DNA of 64,000 nt, taken from the NCBI RefSeq assembly GCF_003597395.2, contig NC_133771.1, positions 60,495,965 to 60,559,964 of the forward strand, read 5' to 3'. The notes below the pieces were generated by a model. That model searched no databases. It saw only the letters and a program-made list of their open reading frames with translations, and was not told the DNA's origin. The stretch is from Chelonoidis abingdonii. Taxonomy: Eukaryota > Chordata > Testudines > Testudinidae. The position numbers were made by a program, and so were the translations under genes. This document shows, in pieces, positions 1-10,718 of the stretch; within the stretch, counting starts at the first letter, position 1; each line of letters opens with the position of its first letter.

Positions 1-590
1 ATTTATTTATTTCAGACCATTTCTCCAGTTTGCTAAAATCATTTTGAATTTTAATCAAAACCTTCAAAGCGCTTGCAACCCCTTCCAGCTTGGTATCATC
101 TGCAAACTTTATGTGTAGTCTCTATGCTATTATGAAAATCATCTATGAAGATACTGAATAGAACCAGACTCAGGTTAGACCTCTGTGGGACCCCTCAATA
201 TGCCGTTCTAGCTTGATTGCGAAGCATTGATAACTACTGAGTACTGTTTTCAATCGTGTATCCTCTCGCCGTTTAGTAGGTTTGTCTAGGCTGTATTTCC
301 CTATTCTATTTATGAGAAGATCTTGAGAGATAGGATCAAAAGCCTTACAAAATTTGAGATGTGCTATATCTACTGCTTCCCTTCTATTCACAAGGTGTAT
401 TACCTAAATAACCCAAGAAGGATATTAGGTTGATTTGACATATTTGTTCTTGACAAATACATATTGACTGTTACTTATCAGCGTACTATCTTCTAGGTGC
501 TTACAAATTGATTGTTTAATTATTTGCTCCATTATCTTTCTGGGTACCAAAGTTAAGATGACTAGTGTCTAATTCCATGGGTTTTCCTAC
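1..590 (-). repeat. CR1/L3-like LINE fragment, reverse-transcriptase region
   Basis: Read on the minus strand, 391-170 gives VDIAHLKFCKAFDPISQDLL, a decayed version of the DFSKAFDxVSHxxL block of CR1-clade reverse transcriptases. Further on (170 down to 1) come remnants of the GVPQGSxLGP and FADDTKL blocks. Several stops and frameshifts break it. It is cut by the window start on its 3' side. It is a dead retrotransposon fragment. Confidence 0.75.
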
Positions 591-1703
591 CCCCTCCATT
601 TACACTGATGTTCACCATGTTAGTTGTTTTGGTTAAAGCAAACAAAAGGGGCATTAAACACTACCTATTGCTGTGTTTTCTGTTCATGTTTTTCCCTCTT
701 CATTGAGTATTGGGCCTACCTTGTTCTTCCTCTTGCTTCTAATGTATTTGTAATTAGTGTGTTAGCCAAACATATCTGAAGAACCATTTTATTTTTTATT
801 CAAGATATTGTTGCAGCCAATGAAAGCTAATAATGTTTGAGGCAAAAGATCCCTTCACATGTTGGCAGTGTACAAGAACATCAGACTTTCTATAAGCTAC
901 ATTTTTCTATTTACTCTGACTTAAACACAAAAATTAGTCTCTGTTCAGCCCATTGTTTTAATGAGTCATAAGAAAACCCATGTCTTATAGTGATCTTCCA
1001 TTTATCTGCCACAACAGTACTGTTACATACAGCACAATTTAACCATTTTTAACATTGAATCAAAAAAGTTCATTAAAATAATGTTATGGTTGCAAAGTAA
1101 AGCACTTAGAAATGAAATTACAGAATTAAAGTTGCCTGTGCAATCTTCATTCTGCCTCTTTGAAAGCATGCATTATGGTACAGTCTTTAATTACATGACC
1201 ACATACTATACTGGGTACTTGCCTCAGACAGAAGCAGGGTCCTCTGGAATAATAGTAAGTTTCAGCCAAATGGTTCAAGTTTGGTGACTGAAAACAGGAT
1301 TTTATAGTGGGAAATATCAGGCAACCTTAACTATGGAAAGCATTAGCAGCTCTGCCAATAATAAGTTAGTTTTGACAGCTGCAGGACTAATGTTAAATCT
1401 TTGGAAAACATCCTACTATGAAGTTCTCCTGACAAACTTCTGTTACCTAGTTACAGAATGACATTACTGTGTCAGGGAACCACATAACACAGTTAGCGTG
1501 CCCACTATTTTACAATATAGTTCAGTCTCGCTTGGATGAACTGGACCAAATCATGCTCTAATCACGGTACAACCTGGTCAGAAGTCCAAGTCTCTACAGA
1601 ATTGCAACTTAATACAGTATTCCTCCTATCCCCGTACACATAGCTAAGATCAAAGAGTGTCATAACACAATACGGATACTAATATGATTATTGTTTGTCA
1701 TCT
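591..1703. other. Intergenic stretch, nothing recognised
   Basis: AT-rich unique-looking sequence with only short random open frames. The part from 1258 rightwards is present a second time, with many small indels, from 10281. Confidence 0.6.
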
Positions 1704-1711
1704 AGCAGCAC

Positions 1712-2931
1712 TAGGGTTGCCAGGTTGACTGAAATGCCCAGTCGAAAAGGGACCTTAGTGGTTCCCGGCCAATGGGAGCTGCAGGGGTAGCACCTGTGGA
1801 CAGGAGAGTGCCTAGAACTCCCTGGCCACCCATGCACCTAGGAACCAAAGAGACATGTTACCACTTCTGGGAGCTGCCTGAGGTAACCATCTCCCATGCT
1901 CCAACTCCCTGCCCCAGCCCTGAGCCCCCTCCCCTCTGATCCAAACTCCTTCCCAGAGCCAGCACAACAAACCCCTGGGCCCCAGCTCAGTGCCCCCTCC
2001 CACTATCCAAACCCTTCATTTCCATCCCCCCCATAGCCTGCACCCCCAGCTGAAGCCCTCATAAGAACAGGTATACTGGGTCAAACCACAGGTCCATCTA
2101 GCTCAGCATTTGGTCTTCCAACAACCGGGTGCCCCAGAGGGAATGAACAGAGTAGGTAATCATCAAGTGATCCATCCCCTTTCACCCACCCCCAGCTTCT
2201 GACAAACAGATGCTAGGGTCACCATACCTGCCCATCCTGGCTAATAACCATTGATAGACCTTCCTCCATTAATTTATCTAGTTCTTTTTTGAACCCTGTT
2301 ATAGTCTTGGCCTTCACAACATCCTCTTGCAAAGAGTTCCACAGGTTGACTGTGTGTTGTATGAAGAAATACTTCCTTGCGTTTGTTTTAAACCTGCTGA
2401 CTATTAATTTCATTTGGTGACCCTTAGTTCTCGTTTTATGAGGAGGAGTAAACAACACTTCCTTATTTACTTTCTCCACACCAGTCATGATTATAGACTC
2501 TATCATATCTCACCATAGCCATCTCTTTTCCAAGCTGAAAAGTCACTGTCTTATTAATCTCTCCTCATACGTTCCATTCCATACCCCTAATAATTTTTGT
2601 TGCCCTTTTCTGAACCTTTTTCATTCCAATATATCTTTTTTGAGATAGGGTGACCATGTCTGCACACAGTATGCAAGATGTGGGTATACCGTGGATTTAT
2701 ATAGAGACAATATGATATTTTTGGTCTTATCATCTATCCCTTTCTTAATGACTCCCAATGAGCCCTCACTCCCTCCCACATCCCATCTCCAGCCCAGTGA
2801 AAACGAGCGAGTGAGCAAGGGTGCGGGAGAGTGAGCTAAGGAGGGATGGGTGATGGAGTGAGCCGGTACCAGGGCCTCAGGGAAGGGGCAGGAGTGTTCG
2901 GTTTTCTGCAATTAGAAAATTGGCAACCCTA
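1712..2931. mobile_element. Non-autonomous hAT element interrupted by a CR1 insertion
   Basis: The ends are perfect inverted repeats, TAGGGTTGCCA at 1712 and TGGCAACCCTA ending at 2931. They are flanked by an 8-bp target duplication with one mismatch (AGCAGCAC at 1704-1711, AGAAGCAC at 2932-2939), as expected for hAT transposition. The element has a GC-rich interior and no transposase. A LINE fragment sits inside it (2062-2760). Without that insertion it would be about 510 bp. Confidence 0.85.
2062..2760 (-). repeat. CR1/L3-like LINE 3' fragment nested in the hAT element
   Basis: The minus strand encodes pieces of the LINE C-terminus: KSTVYPHLAYCVQTWSPYLKK (end of the reverse transcriptase) and, after a gap, [19 protein letters not shown] with GFKKELDKL. 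The 3' tail at 2062-2215 is the familiar CR1 tail also seen at 39478 and 63461. An 8-bp duplication AGCCCTCA flanks it (2054-2061 and 2761-2768). It is 5'-truncated and dead. Confidence 0.8.
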
Positions 2932-2939
2932 AGAAGCAC

Positions 2940-3185
2940 TACTTTGACTCCAGCTGAGACAGTGGCTTCATTGTAGACCCAGAGTAAGAGACTGTAAATC
3001 TGTAAGGGGAGGGACTATCTAAATAGACAAGAAAAAGGACAAGGGGAAACAGGCACAGAAAATGACTCATCCAAGGTCCTAAAGCAGATTGGTGGTGAAG
3101 CTAGAACAAGAATCCATATCTCCTGACTCCTAGTCCAATGCCATATCCACTGACCCATGCTAAACCTCTCAAATTATGGCTATAG
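2940..3185 (-). repeat. Possible MIR-like/tRNA-SINE remnant
   Basis: The segment around 3035-3165 resembles, on the minus strand, an old tRNA-derived SINE (caaggtcctaaagcag, then a tRNA-like block near 3130-3165). The similarity is weak and ends are not definable. Confidence 0.35.
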
Positions 3186-3190
3186 GTCAC

Positions 3191-3869
3191 TGCAGACAAG
3201 CAGACTCACCCCTGCAGCACCTCCTGCTGGTGACTTCTGGGAATTAACTTGATTCAGCTCCAGAACACCATCCACCTGCCCTCTGGCCCCCCATGTCCCT
3301 CCCTGGACCCAGTACCCTTTTACATGGGGTGCTGTCCCCTGGCAGTAACCCCTTTCTCTCAGGGTCTCCCCTCCCCAGGGAAACCCCCACCCTCTATCCT
3401 CACCTTGCCTCAGTATATGGCTACTGCCAGTCATTGTCTAGCCCCACACCATGGGGCAGACTGCAGTATCAGCCAACTCATCACTTGGAAAGAGGATTTG
3501 GACCTGCTGCCTTGGCCTACCCCTGGGCTGCCCTCTGCAACCCCCAGTACCTTTTAGCCCAATGCTAGGCCACAGCCTGGGTTTTCCAGGCTGGAGCTCC
3601 CCAGCTCCTCTGCCTTTCCTCAGCCCCACTTCACTCAGGTACCTTGTGTCTCACTCCTTACAGCCAGGCCTATCTACCTCTATAGCTAGAGAAAGACTTC
3701 TGAGTGCCCTTCTCCCAGCCTCTTTGTACAGGCCAGCTGTGGCCTGATGAGGCGTGGCCCAGCTGCAGCCACTTCCCAATCAGCCCAGCTTAGCATCTCC
3801 TAGCCATAACCTTCCCCCAAGGCTGTTTCAAGCCCTGCAGGGCAGGAGCAGGGTGCTTACCCTGCTACA
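3191..3869 (-). mobile_element. Solo LTR, GC-rich, 679 bp
   Basis: It begins TGCAG and ends GCTACA on the plus strand (TG...CA), with a perfect 5-bp target duplication GTCAC at 3186-3190 and 3870-3874. No internal retroelement genes flank it, so it is a solo LTR left by recombination. I place it on the minus strand because it resembles, from memory, a reptilian LTR beginning TGTAGC; orientation is less certain than the boundaries. A noisy second copy is at 12118-12773. Confidence 0.8.
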
Positions 3870-3874
3870 GTCAC

Positions 3875-5290
3875 CATGTGTCATTGTGCAGATAGGACCT
3901 CATCTGTAGAGGCCTTTTCATTGTATTTAAATGTAGCTAATGATTATGGTTCCAGTTAACCCAGCCCTTGAAAGCTTGGCTAAAGCAGAATCAAGTTAAA
4001 ACACTGTGCATGAAACTAGGACCAGAGTGGCTAGTCAAGCTGTTAAGAAATTGATTTGGCACAAACTATGTTTAAACAGTTCTTAACTGGGGTAAAAATC
4101 TTATTTTGTACGTTTCACTTCTACTGTGTATGTTTAAGCGCTATTACCCAGTCATTCTGCACATACTTTTGAAGATTATTCACACTTGCAAAATAAAGTC
4201 AGCATTAGTCTGCTTCGTGACATGCAGTCCCCAGTTCCTACAGGGTATGTGAAGAGCATGTTTTAGAACGGTGATCCGTTACAGCCTATGTTTATGTCAC
4301 AGTGAAAGTCTTACCGTTGAAACCAAGGTGCTCACATTTTGGGGATGTGACAGCAGGGTACATTACAAACAAAAGTGAATTGAACAAATCAAGAAGGAAG
4401 CAGTTCTGTTTCTACTTGAGATAAACTGTTTCTGTTCAGTCGTTGACTCAGAGGATTAAAGATCAGATATTTTATTATGCAAATAGCATTGCCAGGGCTG
4501 CCATGGAGACAAAAAATCTAGACTGCTAGATCACTGAACATTTGTGTACTTTAGGAAATTAGTAAATTCATTTCCATACAGTCTATCAGTACCAGAATAA
4601 GTAAATCTATTAGGAGCAGAATGAAAATGTGAGTTGATAACCTCACATTTAACACCAGCTCTGTCACGCAGTACCTACTACATTAAATCTCTTGGTCTTC
4701 TGCCCATACCACTCTTTCCACTTCTGCTGCCAGAAATTTCAGAAGGGGAAGCAAAGTGACAGCGGCAAAGGCCAAGGTTTCCAAGAGTGATGTGTAATTT
4801 TAGGTGTCTCAATTTTTCAGCATCCAACTTGAGAGACCATGAAGAGGCCCAAAGTCCAAATAAATATATTTCCATGGCAAATCTACCTGAAATTACAATT
4901 ATGTGTCCCCACTTACATACTCCTCTATGAGACACCTTTATAATTACTCAAGGTAGGTGTTACAAGATTGAAGAGAAAAAAAGTCACAGGAACAGCATTG
5001 TGCTCCATAAATTCTAAGTGAGGTGTTTACTGTACAATGAATGGGGAGAGATGGACACTTTAGAATGCTATCCACAAAGCTAGTATGTTATCGGTGAGGT
5101 GCCTAAGCTAGCCAATGGGAGATGCTGACCAGAGGAATATGTGCTAAATCCCACCCTCTCACAGAAATAGGTGCCTAGCTCTGCTTGTGATCAATGAACC
5201 AAGGGAAGAGGCATTGACAGCTACCTAAGCTGCATGTGGAGCCCAAAACCAACAGCTGGAGAAGCAGCAGCCTCCCTTACAACCTTTAGT
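3875..5290. other. Intergenic stretch, no gene recognised
   Basis: No coding signal is visible. Position 5095-5240 looks like an unidentified MITE (internal GTGCCTA/TAGGTGCC repeats). The whole stretch recurs in degraded form at 12780-14140. Confidence 0.5.
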
Positions 5291-5294
5291 TTGG

Positions 5295-5416
5295 CCCACT
5301 GCTTGTCAACCTGTGATCCACAGATCCTGGGGCTCCACAGAACATATATAAAATTTCCAAAGAGGTCCACACCTCCATTAGAAATTTTTTAGGGGTCTGC
5401 AAATGTAAAAAGGTTG
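5295..5416. repeat. hAT-type MITE fragment
   Basis: The segment with CTTGTCAACCTGTGATCC at one end and GGTTGAAAACTAC at the other resembles a common short hAT-derived repeat. It abuts the truncated Harbinger element on its right. Confidence 0.45.
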
Positions 5417-5559
5417 AAAACTACATGTCAGGATACTCCCCCAAGATACAGAAGACCCCCAGTACAAGTCCCTACTTCTCTGGAGTGGGAGAAGGGATCT
5501 GAACAGGGATCTACAGTCTCTCAGGTGAGTACCCGAAACACTAGGAAATACAGCCAGTC

Positions 5560-6164
5560 TAACTGTCTCTGGCAGAATTGGAATGTGCAGGCCATCTATC
5601 ACCCCTCTGCAGTTAGGGAAGCCTATTTGTGCAAAGCCATCCACAATGTCACACACGTTGCCCAAAGTCACCGTCTTTGGGAGCAGGATGCGATTAATGG
5701 CCCTGCACACTTCCATCAACACAAGTCCAACAGTTGACTTTCCCGCTCTGAATTGATTAGCTACCGATCAGTAGCAGTCTGGAGTAGCCAACTTCCAAAG
5801 TGCAAACACCACTCTTCTCCAATGGCAGAGCAGCTCTCATTCTCATGTCCTTGCGTCGCAGGGCTAGGGCGAGCTCATCACACAGTCCCATGAGTGTGGC
5901 TTTCCTCATCTGAAAGTTCTGCAGCCACTGCTTGTCATCCCAGACGTGCATGACGATGTGATCCCACCACTCAGTGCTTGTTTCCCGAGCCCAAAAGCTG
6001 CATGCCGCTGTTGTCAGCACCTCCATGAATGCTACAAGCAATCTCTTGTCGTAGCTACTATGTGTAGTGAGATCAATGTCGAACTCCTCTTGCCTTTGTA
6101 GTTTAATGAATAACTCAACTGCCACTCGTGACATGTTAGTCAGACTGAGCAGCATGCTGGTCAA
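5560..6164 (-). pseudogene. HARBI1-like Harbinger nuclease, truncated and frameshifted
   Basis: This is the transposase (nuclease) of a PIF/Harbinger DNA transposon. The N-terminal helical region is at 6164-5810, with EWWDHIVMHVWDDKQWLQNF and MRKATLMGLCDELALALRRK. A frameshift near 5810 moves it into another frame, where 5722-5563 encodes LMEVCRAINRILLPKTVTLG and GFPNCRGVIDGLHIPI. The last block carries the first catalytic Asp of the DDE nuclease. The homology stops there, so the remaining catalytic residues are missing and the copy cannot be active. Family members are usually about 350-400 residues; fewer than 210 codons remain. The 5' terminal region with a large palindrome lies at about 6550-6655. 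Confidence 0.8.
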
Positions 6165-6585
6165 CAGTGCGAGATCCTTTCCTGCAGACCAAAGAGGCAG
6201 AGCGCACAGTACACAAACCGTTGAAAGATGGCGTCAAATGTGGGCAGAAGCACAGGGATTGCTGGGATGCGAAGCAATGCATCATGGGGCATCGGGACAG
6301 GACCCAGGGTGCCCTGCGACCCCCTCTGCCTTCCCACAACTCTTAGAGGCAGAAGAGGAAGAAATGCTCTGTGGGATAGTTGTCCAGAGTGCACCGCTCC
6401 AAAAACCGCTGCAAGTGCCACAAATGTGAACATGCTATTGTGAAGGCAGGTGACAGTGTGAACACACAACAGCGATTTCCCTTCAGCGCTCTTTGAGTGG
6501 TGCTGTACCTCTGCCAGTGAAGACATACCTTAAGCAAGTATGTTAAACTGATCAGGTACAAGGCACTCTTGTTCTGGAATAAGAG

Positions 6586-6643
6586 TGTCCACACATGAAG
6601 TTATTCAGGAACAGCTGTTCCTCAATAACTCCATGTGTAGACA
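6586..6643. repeat. 58-bp near-perfect palindrome at the Harbinger 5' end
   Basis: Starting TGTCCACACATGAAGTTATT and ending with its near reverse complement (AATAACTCCATGTGTAGACA), centred on AGCTGTT. The arms differ at only a few positions. Such snap-back ends are typical of turtle Harbinger-type repeats and probably mark the terminal inverted repeat of the transposase remnant at 5560-6164. Confidence 0.8.
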
Positions 6644-6659
6644 AGCATTTAGATTGATG

Positions 6660-7664
6660 AATAGTGGGGAATATAGGTGAAAGAGATAGGAAACAGTTTT
6701 TTTTTTCCAAAGACTTAAAAGGGACTTTACTACCTAGTGCTTTGGGAAACACATGATCCATACATTATATTGATTCTTGAGATTTTCAGCTCAGTTATGG
6801 TGTGATTTATTCTTCATTATATTAAACTGTTAAGCCAACCAGCAAGTTCATTTTAGTCAGACAGAAGCTACCCATTCTACCTGCTCATAAAACTCAGGAG
6901 TATGAATTCAGGTCATATTTATATATCTAATATCAAATCACAAGGAAGTTTAAGATCAGTGAGAACAGCCTCTAGCTGAGCAACTTCTTAATAAATCCCA
7001 GAAGTTATCGGATCGAGGCATCCTGACTTGAGTAGCGACATAGCAGCAGGGCATAGAATGTCTATACTGCCCAATAAACAGGATTTTACATATATGAATG
7101 TTTTATTGTTCATAAAAGTGGACTAATATTGATTTAAATCAGAGACAGCTGTGTTTTGGGGAGTTGTGAATTACAGAGTTAGAAGAGGGAAATACGTTAT
7201 GTGTAAGCTACTTGATGGAAGCGTCTTAGACTGTCAATTCCTGGTAAATGCCCCCAATATGATCAAAAGGGAAAAGCCAGTGACTAGGAAAAATAGGGCA
7301 AGGAATGTGTGTGTGTGGAATGATACTCACTGATGATGAACTTCTTTCAATGTTTCTATAGCTCACCTATGCTGGAGAGAATGGTGCGGGGTGGGGGAGG
7401 GGAGGGAGAGCTGGAGGGGAACAGCTTGCCCACTCCCATTTTAAAAGGAAAATAAGGGGCTTGCTCGTAGCTTGTCTCTACTACGTGTCCCAAGTCAGCA
7501 CGGGAAATAAAGTTCCTGCCTAGAGGTGGCCATTTTAGTAAGTTAGATCTTCTGGAGCAGGATAGAGAATCGGGAAGAGACGAGGGATCACTATAAGTTA
7601 CTTTAGTGGAACCTCTTACATCCCAGAATAGTGGGCCAGCCCCCAGATCTTCTGCTGCTATAAA
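6660..7664. other. Intergenic stretch, nothing recognised
   Basis: No coding or repeat family is recognised. There is a short GT run near 7306 and a G-rich patch near 7388-7415. It recurs, with many indels, at about 15470-16440. Confidence 0.5.
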
Positions 7665-7669
7665 CTGAT

Positions 7670-8492
7670 TGTCATAAACAGCTAGCTAAGGGTTAATGTT
7701 TCTTTTACCTGTAAAGGGTTAACAAAGGGAATCAAACACCTGACCAGAGGACCAATCAGGAAACTGGAGTTTTCAAAGCTCAGGGAGGGAATTTTTGGGT
7801 GTGAGTCTTTTGTCTGTGTCTCTGCTCTGTGCTTTCTCGGCTCTGAGAGTAATCTTTCTATCTCCAGGTTTCTAATCTTCAGTTTCCAAGTTGTGAGTAC
7901 AAAGATAGAAAAACAATAGGCTTATTGTTTTTTTTGTATTTACATGTGTGTAGTGCTGGAATGTTTTAAATTGTATTTCTTTTGATAAGGCTGTGATTCA
8001 TTTTTCTTTTAAGCAATTGACCCTGTATATTGTCATCTTGATATAGAGACCATTAATATGTCTTTTTTCTTTTCTTAATAAAGCTTTCTTTTTAAGACCT
8101 GTTGGATTTTTTCCTAGTGGGGACTCAAGGGGATTGAGCCTGCAGCTCACCAGGGAATTGGTGGGAGGGAAAAGAAGGAGGGGGGAAGGGAATTGTCCTC
8201 TCTGTTTTGTAATTCCAGAAGTTTAAGTACAGTAATCTTTCAGGGTAACCCAGGGAGGAGGTAAAGAGGCAGAAGGGAAGTGGGTTATTTCCCTTTATTG
8301 TGAGACTCAGGGCATCTGAGTCTTGGGGTCCCCCAGGGAAGGTTTTGGGGAGACCAGAGTGAGGCAGGCACTGGAATTCCTGTCTGGTGGCACCGATATC
8401 AGATCCAAGCTGGTAATTAAGCTTGGAGGTTTCGTGCTAGCAACTTATTCTCTGAACTCTAAGGTTCAGATCTGAGTAGGAAAGCTATGATA
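7670..8492 (+). mobile_element. Solo LTR of the TGTCATA...TATGACA family, copy 1
   Basis: It starts TGTCATAAACAG and ends CTATGATA (family end CTATGACA), with a perfect 5-bp target duplication CTGAT at 7665-7669 and 8493-8497. A polyadenylation-type AATAAAG lies near 8079, which sets the plus orientation. It is 823 bp with no retroelement genes beside it. Related copies with different targets are at 24438-25394 and 60289-61062. Confidence 0.9.
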
Positions 8493-8497
8493 CTGAT

Positions 8498-9025
8498 ATA
8501 CCTTCATTTACTTCAGTGTTGCTAAATCCACTGACCACATGGCCCCAGGCATTCAAAGAATGATCAACCACCAATGCACATCAGAGTTTTAGGGAGGTAA
8601 AGAGGAGGGGAAGTTGAGGAATAACCACTACAGTATAATTTATTAGTGTTAAACTGTCTGTGGTTTTGCCTGACTATTTTTGCTGTGTGTGTTACAGCAT
8701 TCTCCTGTCTCACTCTCTAGTGGATATATTTTGTGGTGAAATAAACACTGATGTTTTATTTTACCACTTTCTATGGAAACCAGAAACGGACCCCAAAATA
8801 CAGATACTGCATGAACCCCTTATTCAGTGTAAAGAATATCCAAGGCACTCATCATAAAGATATGTGCATTCACTGTCCACAGTGACAGACTGCAGTGAAT
8901 GTGTACAGAAATCTGCTGGGTGGAGTCAGTCTGGCTGATTTTTCTGTTTTTTAATCACGCATTCTCTCACCTCCGAAGTGCATTTTAAACAAAATGTTTA
9001 ACTCTCTTGCCTCTGACGTTGTTAA
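8498..9025. other. Intergenic stretch left of the fold-back hAT
   Basis: No feature recognised. It ends at the target duplication GTGATAAT (9026-9033) of the hAT element. Confidence 0.5.
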
Positions 9026-9441
9026 GTGATAATTAAGGCTGTCAATTAATCACAATTAACTCATGCGATTAACTCTAAAAAATTAAGTGTGATTAAAACA
9101 TTTGTGATTAATTGCACGGTTAAACAATAGAATATCGATTGAAATTTATTAAATATTTGTGCATGTTTTTCTACATTTTCAAATATATTGATTTCTATTA
9201 CAACACAGAATACAAAGTATACAGTGCTCGCTTTATTTTATTTTTGATTACAAATATTTGCACAATAAAAATGATAAAAGAAATACTGTAGTATTTTTCA
9301 ATTTACCTCATACAAGTACTAGTCCTGTAGTGCAATCTCTGTCGTGAAAGCACAACTTTAAAATGTAGATTTTTTTTGTTATGTAGCTGCACTCAAAAAC
9401 AAAACAATGTAAAACTTTAGACCCTACAAATCTACTCAGTC

Positions 9442-9985
9442 CTACTTCTTCTTCAGCCAGTTGCTAAGACAAACAAGTTTGTTTACATTTATGGGAGATA
9501 CTGCTGGCTGCTTCTTATTTACAGTGTTACCTGTCAATGTCAATGAGAAGAGGCGTTCATATGGCACTGTTGTAGCCAGTGTTGCAAGGTATTTATGTGC
9601 CAAATATGCTAAACATTCATATGCCCCTTCATGCTTCGGCCACCATTCCACAGGACATGCTTCCATGCTGATGACAAGTTCTGCTCCATAACAATCCAAA
9701 GCAGTGTGGACAGACACATGTTCATTTTCAACATCTGAGTCAGATGCCACCATAAGTAGGTTGTTGTGGGTTTTTTTGTAGTTCAGGTTCTGTAGTTTCC
9801 ACATCGGAGTGTTTCTCTTTTAAGACTTCTGAAAGTATGCTCCATACCTTGTCCCTCTCAGATTTTGGACGGCACATCAGATTCTTAAACCTTGGGTCGA
9901 CTGTTGTAGCTATTTTTAGAAATCTCACATTGGTACCTTCTTTGTGTTTTTTGTCAAATCTGCAGCGACAATGTTCATAAATCAA
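9442..9985 (-). pseudogene. hAT transposase C-terminal fragment, left arm
   Basis: Two overlapping minus-strand frames encode the end of a hAT (ZBED-like) transposase. 9985-9740 gives FLKIATTVDPRFKNLMCRP, and 9804-9442 gives EWWPKHEGAYECLAYLAHKY followed by VPYERLFSL and SPINVNKLVCLSNWL. The latter is the hAT dimerisation domain. A frameshift joins the two frames, and the zinc finger and RNase-H-like core are absent. The part from 9675 upwards is an exact reverse complement of the right-hand copy. Confidence 0.8.
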
Positions 9986-10135
9986 ACAACATGTGCTAGG
10001 TCATCATCCGAGACTGCTAGAACAAGAAATGTATGGCAGAATGTGGGTAAAACACAGCAGGGGACATACAATTCTCCCCCAAGAAGTTCAGTCACAAATG
10101 TAATTAACACACTATTTATTTATTTTTAACGAACC
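9675..10135. repeat. 461-bp hAT interior segment, inverted relative to 18553-19013
   Basis: As far as I can compare by eye this is identical to the reverse complement of 18553-19013 over all 461 bases. It is flanked by 120-bp perfect inverted repeats (9555-9674 and 10136-10255). Identity this high in an otherwise decayed element points to one genomic segment represented twice. Confidence 0.85.
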
Positions 10136-10255
10136 TCATCAGCATGGAAGCATGTCCTGTGGAATGGTGGCCGAAGCATGAAGGGGCATATGAATGTTTA
10201 GCATATTTGGCACATAAATACCTTGCAACACTGGCTACAACAGTGCCATATGAAC

Positions 10256-10280
10256 NNNNNNNNNNNNNNNNNNNNNNNNN
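10256..10280. other. Assembly gap of 25 N
   Basis: A run of exactly 25 N. The base before it ends a sequence that is the reverse complement of 18433 onwards. The base after it begins the degraded duplicate of 1258 onwards. A fixed 25-N size is used by some gap-filling tools for overfilled gaps. Confidence 0.99.
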
Positions 10281-10718
10281 AGTGTCAGCCAAATGGTTCA
10301 AGTTTGGTGACTGAACAACAAGGATTTTATATGTGGGAAATATCAGGCACCCTTAACTATGGAAAGCATTAAGCAGCTCTCCAATAATAAGTTAGTGTGA
10401 CACTGCAGGACTATGTTAAGATCTTGGAAAACATCCTACTATGAAGTTCTCCTGACAAACTTCTGTTACCTAGTTACAGAATGACATTACTTCAGGAACC
10501 ACATAACACAGTTAGCGTGTCCACTTTATTTACAAATAGTTCGGCTCCTTGGATAACTGGACCATCTGCTCTATCACGGTACAAACCTGGCAGAAATGCC
10601 AAGCTCTACGAGATTGCAACTTAATACAGATTCCTCCTATCCCCGTACACATAGCTAAGATCAAAGAGTTCAAACACATACGATACTAATATGATTTAGG
10701 GGTTGTCATCTGCAGCAC

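Noticed and set aside
3249..3747. Several proline-rich open frames
   Set aside because: They lie inside a solo LTR with a perfect target duplication.
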